From contig CALVAO010000007.1 of the NCBI GenBank assembly GCA_944325515.1, positions 1 through 64,000 on the forward strand: a stretch of 64,000 bases of DNA, given 5' to 3'. The notes below the pieces were generated by a model. The model did not search any database. It was given only the letters and a program-made list of their open reading frames with translations, and was not told the DNA's origin. Shown piece by piece: positions 63,826-64,000 of the stretch. Each line of letters opens with the position of its first letter. Position 1 is the first letter of the stretch. Made by a program: the position numbers and the translations under genes. This stretch comes from Candidatus Gastranaerophilales bacterium (GTDB lineage Bacteria; Cyanobacteriota; Vampirovibrionia; Gastranaerophilales; Gastranaerophilaceae).

Positions 63826-64000
63826 TTATATAGCCATTGTTGTAATATCAGTATAAGCAGAAACGATTCTGTTTCTTACCTGTATTGCCATTTGCATACT
63901 AAGTGATGCTTTCTCTGCTGCAATCATAGCATCATGAATATTAGTAGAACCGCCCATTGCGATATCTTCCTGCATTCGATGTGCTTCTAATTTAGCATTA
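63826..64000 (-). CDS. fliE: Flagellar hook-basal body protein FliE (C-terminal part)
   Basis: Partial: the window cuts off the 5' end, leaving ~58 codons up to the TAA at 63828-63826. The translated tail IHDAMIAAEKASLSMQMAIQ followed by VRNRIVSAYTDITTMAI is the highly conserved FliE C-terminus (AAEKASLxxQ...VRNKxxxAYxEI). FliE joins the MS ring to the proximal rod, so this organism encodes flagella; other basal-body genes probably continue to the right. Confidence 0.93.
   Translation of the reverse strand, partial: NAKLEAHRMQEDIAMGGSTNIHDAMIAAEKASLSMQMAIQVRNRIVSAYTDITTMAI

Noticed and set aside
1-64000. CRISPR array
   Set aside because: No set of evenly spaced identical repeats with differing spacers; the direct repeats found occur only in pairs, and no cas genes are seen.

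Overview
This 64 kb window is AT-rich, gene-dense, Gram-negative-type bacterial chromosome. The combined evidence fits a non-photosynthetic cyanobacterial relative (Vampirovibrionia / Melainabacteria, Gastranaerophilales-like): an outer membrane (TpsB porin, autotransporter, TolC, KdsD), type IV pilus genes (PilT, pilin-like proteins, ComM), flagella (end of fliE at the right edge), and anaerobic or fermentative central metabolism (ADP-forming acyl-CoA synthetase, ATP-type PEP carboxykinase, ferredoxin-domain glutamate synthase). The lineage is inferred from gene content and general protein character; no database search was possible.

Layout. 1-700: non-coding DNA with a 261-nt multi-hairpin repeat. 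0.7-4.1 kb (minus): a NifX-type protein and a split glutamate synthase. 4.2-9.8 kb (plus): PilZ protein, small conserved protein, ComM, a type IV pilin-like protein, a flippase and a GT2 glycosyltransferase. 10.3-12.1 kb: POTRA/TpsB outer-membrane porin. 12.1-13.4 kb: repeat-rich non-coding island carrying a second copy of the 261-nt repeat, a long perfect hairpin and two mirror-image 28-32 bp palindromes. 13.4-15.0 kb: a chimeric surface protein (prepilin N-terminus, YadA-type head repeats, S74 chaperone, coiled coil). 15.2-19.5 kb: GltD-like reductase, pilT, pckA. 19.6-36.8 kb: mixed housekeeping and lineage-specific genes (priA, beta-lactamase-fold hydrolase, lpd-like, plsC-like, TPR glycosyltransferase, yggT, mtnP, ADP-forming acyl-CoA synthetase). 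36.9-40.2 kb: membrane-anchored, zincin-like and TPR proteins. 40.3-46.2 kb: RND efflux operon with a palindromic operator candidate. 46.3-55.6 kb: lipoprotein SBP, argS, HTH, nth, CDF transporter, kdsD, Fe-S oxidoreductase. 55.6-62.8 kb: autotransporter, M16 protease, WecA/TagO-type enzyme, EF-hand protein. 62.9-64 kb: degenerate histidine phosphatase, tRNA-Glu with a duplicated 3' end, fliE (partial).

Two observations stand out. First, the 13428-15047 gene joins a prepilin-type anchor to a YadA-type trimeric head and a phage-tailspike-type self-processing chaperone. This implies an unusual surface fibre assembled through the type IV pilus route. Its promoter abuts one of two inverted palindromes. 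Second, about a dozen genes without a Shine-Dalgarno sequence have a sigma70-type -10 box six to eight nt before the start codon. This suggests that leaderless mRNAs are common here, alongside ordinary Shine-Dalgarno genes.
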